A stretch of DNA of 14,935 bases. Source: Bacteroidales bacterium. Lineage in GTDB: Bacteria; Bacteroidota; Bacteroidia; Bacteroidales; UBA932. The notes beneath the pieces are model-generated. The model did no database searches. It saw only the letters and a list, made by a program, of their open reading frames with translations, and was not told the DNA's origin. A program made the translations under genes and the position numbers. The stretch covers positions 1 through 14,935 of the forward strand of contig SFMU01000054.1 of the NCBI GenBank assembly GCA_004552965.1, written 5' to 3'. Shown here piece by piece: positions 14,510 to 14,935 of this stretch. Each line of letters starts with the position of its first letter. The stretch's first letter is position 1.

Positions 14510-14935
14510 ATGAATATGAAGAAAAACATTATCCCGTTTCTCGCTGCTGCAATGCTTCTGGCAGCATCCTGTGGCAATTCCATTACCGTGCCCGAGACCG
14601 TGAGCATCATTCCGGAACCGATGGAGATGACTGTCGGTGAGGATGCATTCGATGTTGCCGGCGCAACCTTCTGGATCGAAACAGGTATCGATTCCCGAAG
14701 CAGAAAGCACATCGAGGCTTTCGCTGAAAGGCTCAGCCTCGTTACCGGCAAGAAGAGCAAGATAGTCAACGTTACCGGCAGGAGTTTCGTATTCATCCAG
14801 AGGGCTGAGATTCCAAAGGAAGGCTATGAACTCAGGATCACTCCTCTCGCGGCCTGCATCTCTGCATCCAGTGTGGAGGGCTTCATGTACGCTATCCAGA
14901 CCATCTGCCAGATGCTCCCTGTCGAAGTCTATGGC
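14510..14935 (+). CDS. GH20 beta-N-acetylhexosaminidase lipoprotein, 5' part
   Basis: The first 142 codons of a gene running off the right edge are seen. The product starts with a lipoprotein signal peptide (hydrophobic residues 7-19, lipobox AASC with Cys21), so it should be anchored in a membrane facing the periplasm or cell surface. The mature part begins with SIIPEPMEMTVGEDAF and continues to EGYELRITP and a SVEGFMYAIQTICQMLP stretch (about 122-138). This is the pattern of the small N-terminal domain that precedes the catalytic barrel in family 20 beta-N-acetylhexosaminidases, which release terminal GlcNAc or GalNAc from glycans. The catalytic Asp-Glu pair lies beyond the window. It begins 23 bases after asnA with no obvious promoter of its own, so read-through from asnA is likely. 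Confidence 0.8.
   Translation, partial: MNMKKNIIPFLAAAMLLAASCGNSITVPETVSIIPEPMEMTVGEDAFDVAGATFWIETGIDSRSRKHIEAFAERLSLVTGKKSKIVNVTGRSFVFIQRAEIPKEGYELRITPLAACISASSVEGFMYAIQTICQMLPVEVYG

Overview
The window looks like a chromosomal segment from a member of the Bacteroidales, most likely a gut-type species. The reasons are: promoters of the Bacteroidetes type (TTTG, a spacer of about 19-21 bases, then TAnnTTTG), weak or absent Shine-Dalgarno sequences, a DUF4301 gene, an ammonia-dependent asparagine synthetase AsnA, secreted lipoprotein glycosidases, and an M23 peptidase with the HLD variant of the usual HLH motif. The host genes are moderately GC-rich. The insertion sequence at the left edge is visibly richer in A and T.

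Layout. Positions 1-160 hold the tail of something upstream, closed by a clear hairpin-plus-T-tract terminator. An intact IS1634-type insertion sequence follows (161-1994, with perfect 14-bp terminal inverted repeats). Next is a leftward pair, a nitroreductase-family protein and the tRNA methyltransferase TrmO (3288-2124, overlapping by 11 bp). Divergent from it is a rightward three-gene operon (3407-8089): an M23 murein peptidase lipoprotein, a large MscS-type mechanosensitive channel and a short-chain dehydrogenase, with overlaps of 4 and 11 bp. A leftward pair, DUF4301 then a Cof-type HAD phosphatase (10498-8137), converges on it.

A 314-base gene-free stretch (10499-10812) carries two unusual clusters of nested short repeats and leads into a rightward CYTH-domain gene. 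The 3' end of that gene overlaps, tail to tail, a leftward secreted six-hairpin-like glycosidase (13282-11273). Divergent from the glycosidase is asnA (13449-14486), followed closely by the start of a GH20 beta-N-acetylhexosaminidase lipoprotein cut by the window edge.

How the genes work together. Most are single housekeeping or envelope functions rather than one pathway. The M23 peptidase and MscS channel are translationally coupled, which suggests joint control of wall opening and turgor relief. The DUF4301 protein carries motifs that resemble UDP-sugar pyrophosphorylases and is co-transcribed with a small-molecule phosphatase, hinting at nucleotide-sugar or sugar-phosphate chemistry. I found no CRISPR array, rRNA, tRNA, phage genes or recognisable defence island. 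The points most worth a second look are the DUF4301-HAD pair, the apparently leaderless promoter of the M23 operon, the nested repeats at 10643-10793, and the cysteine-paired glycosidase.
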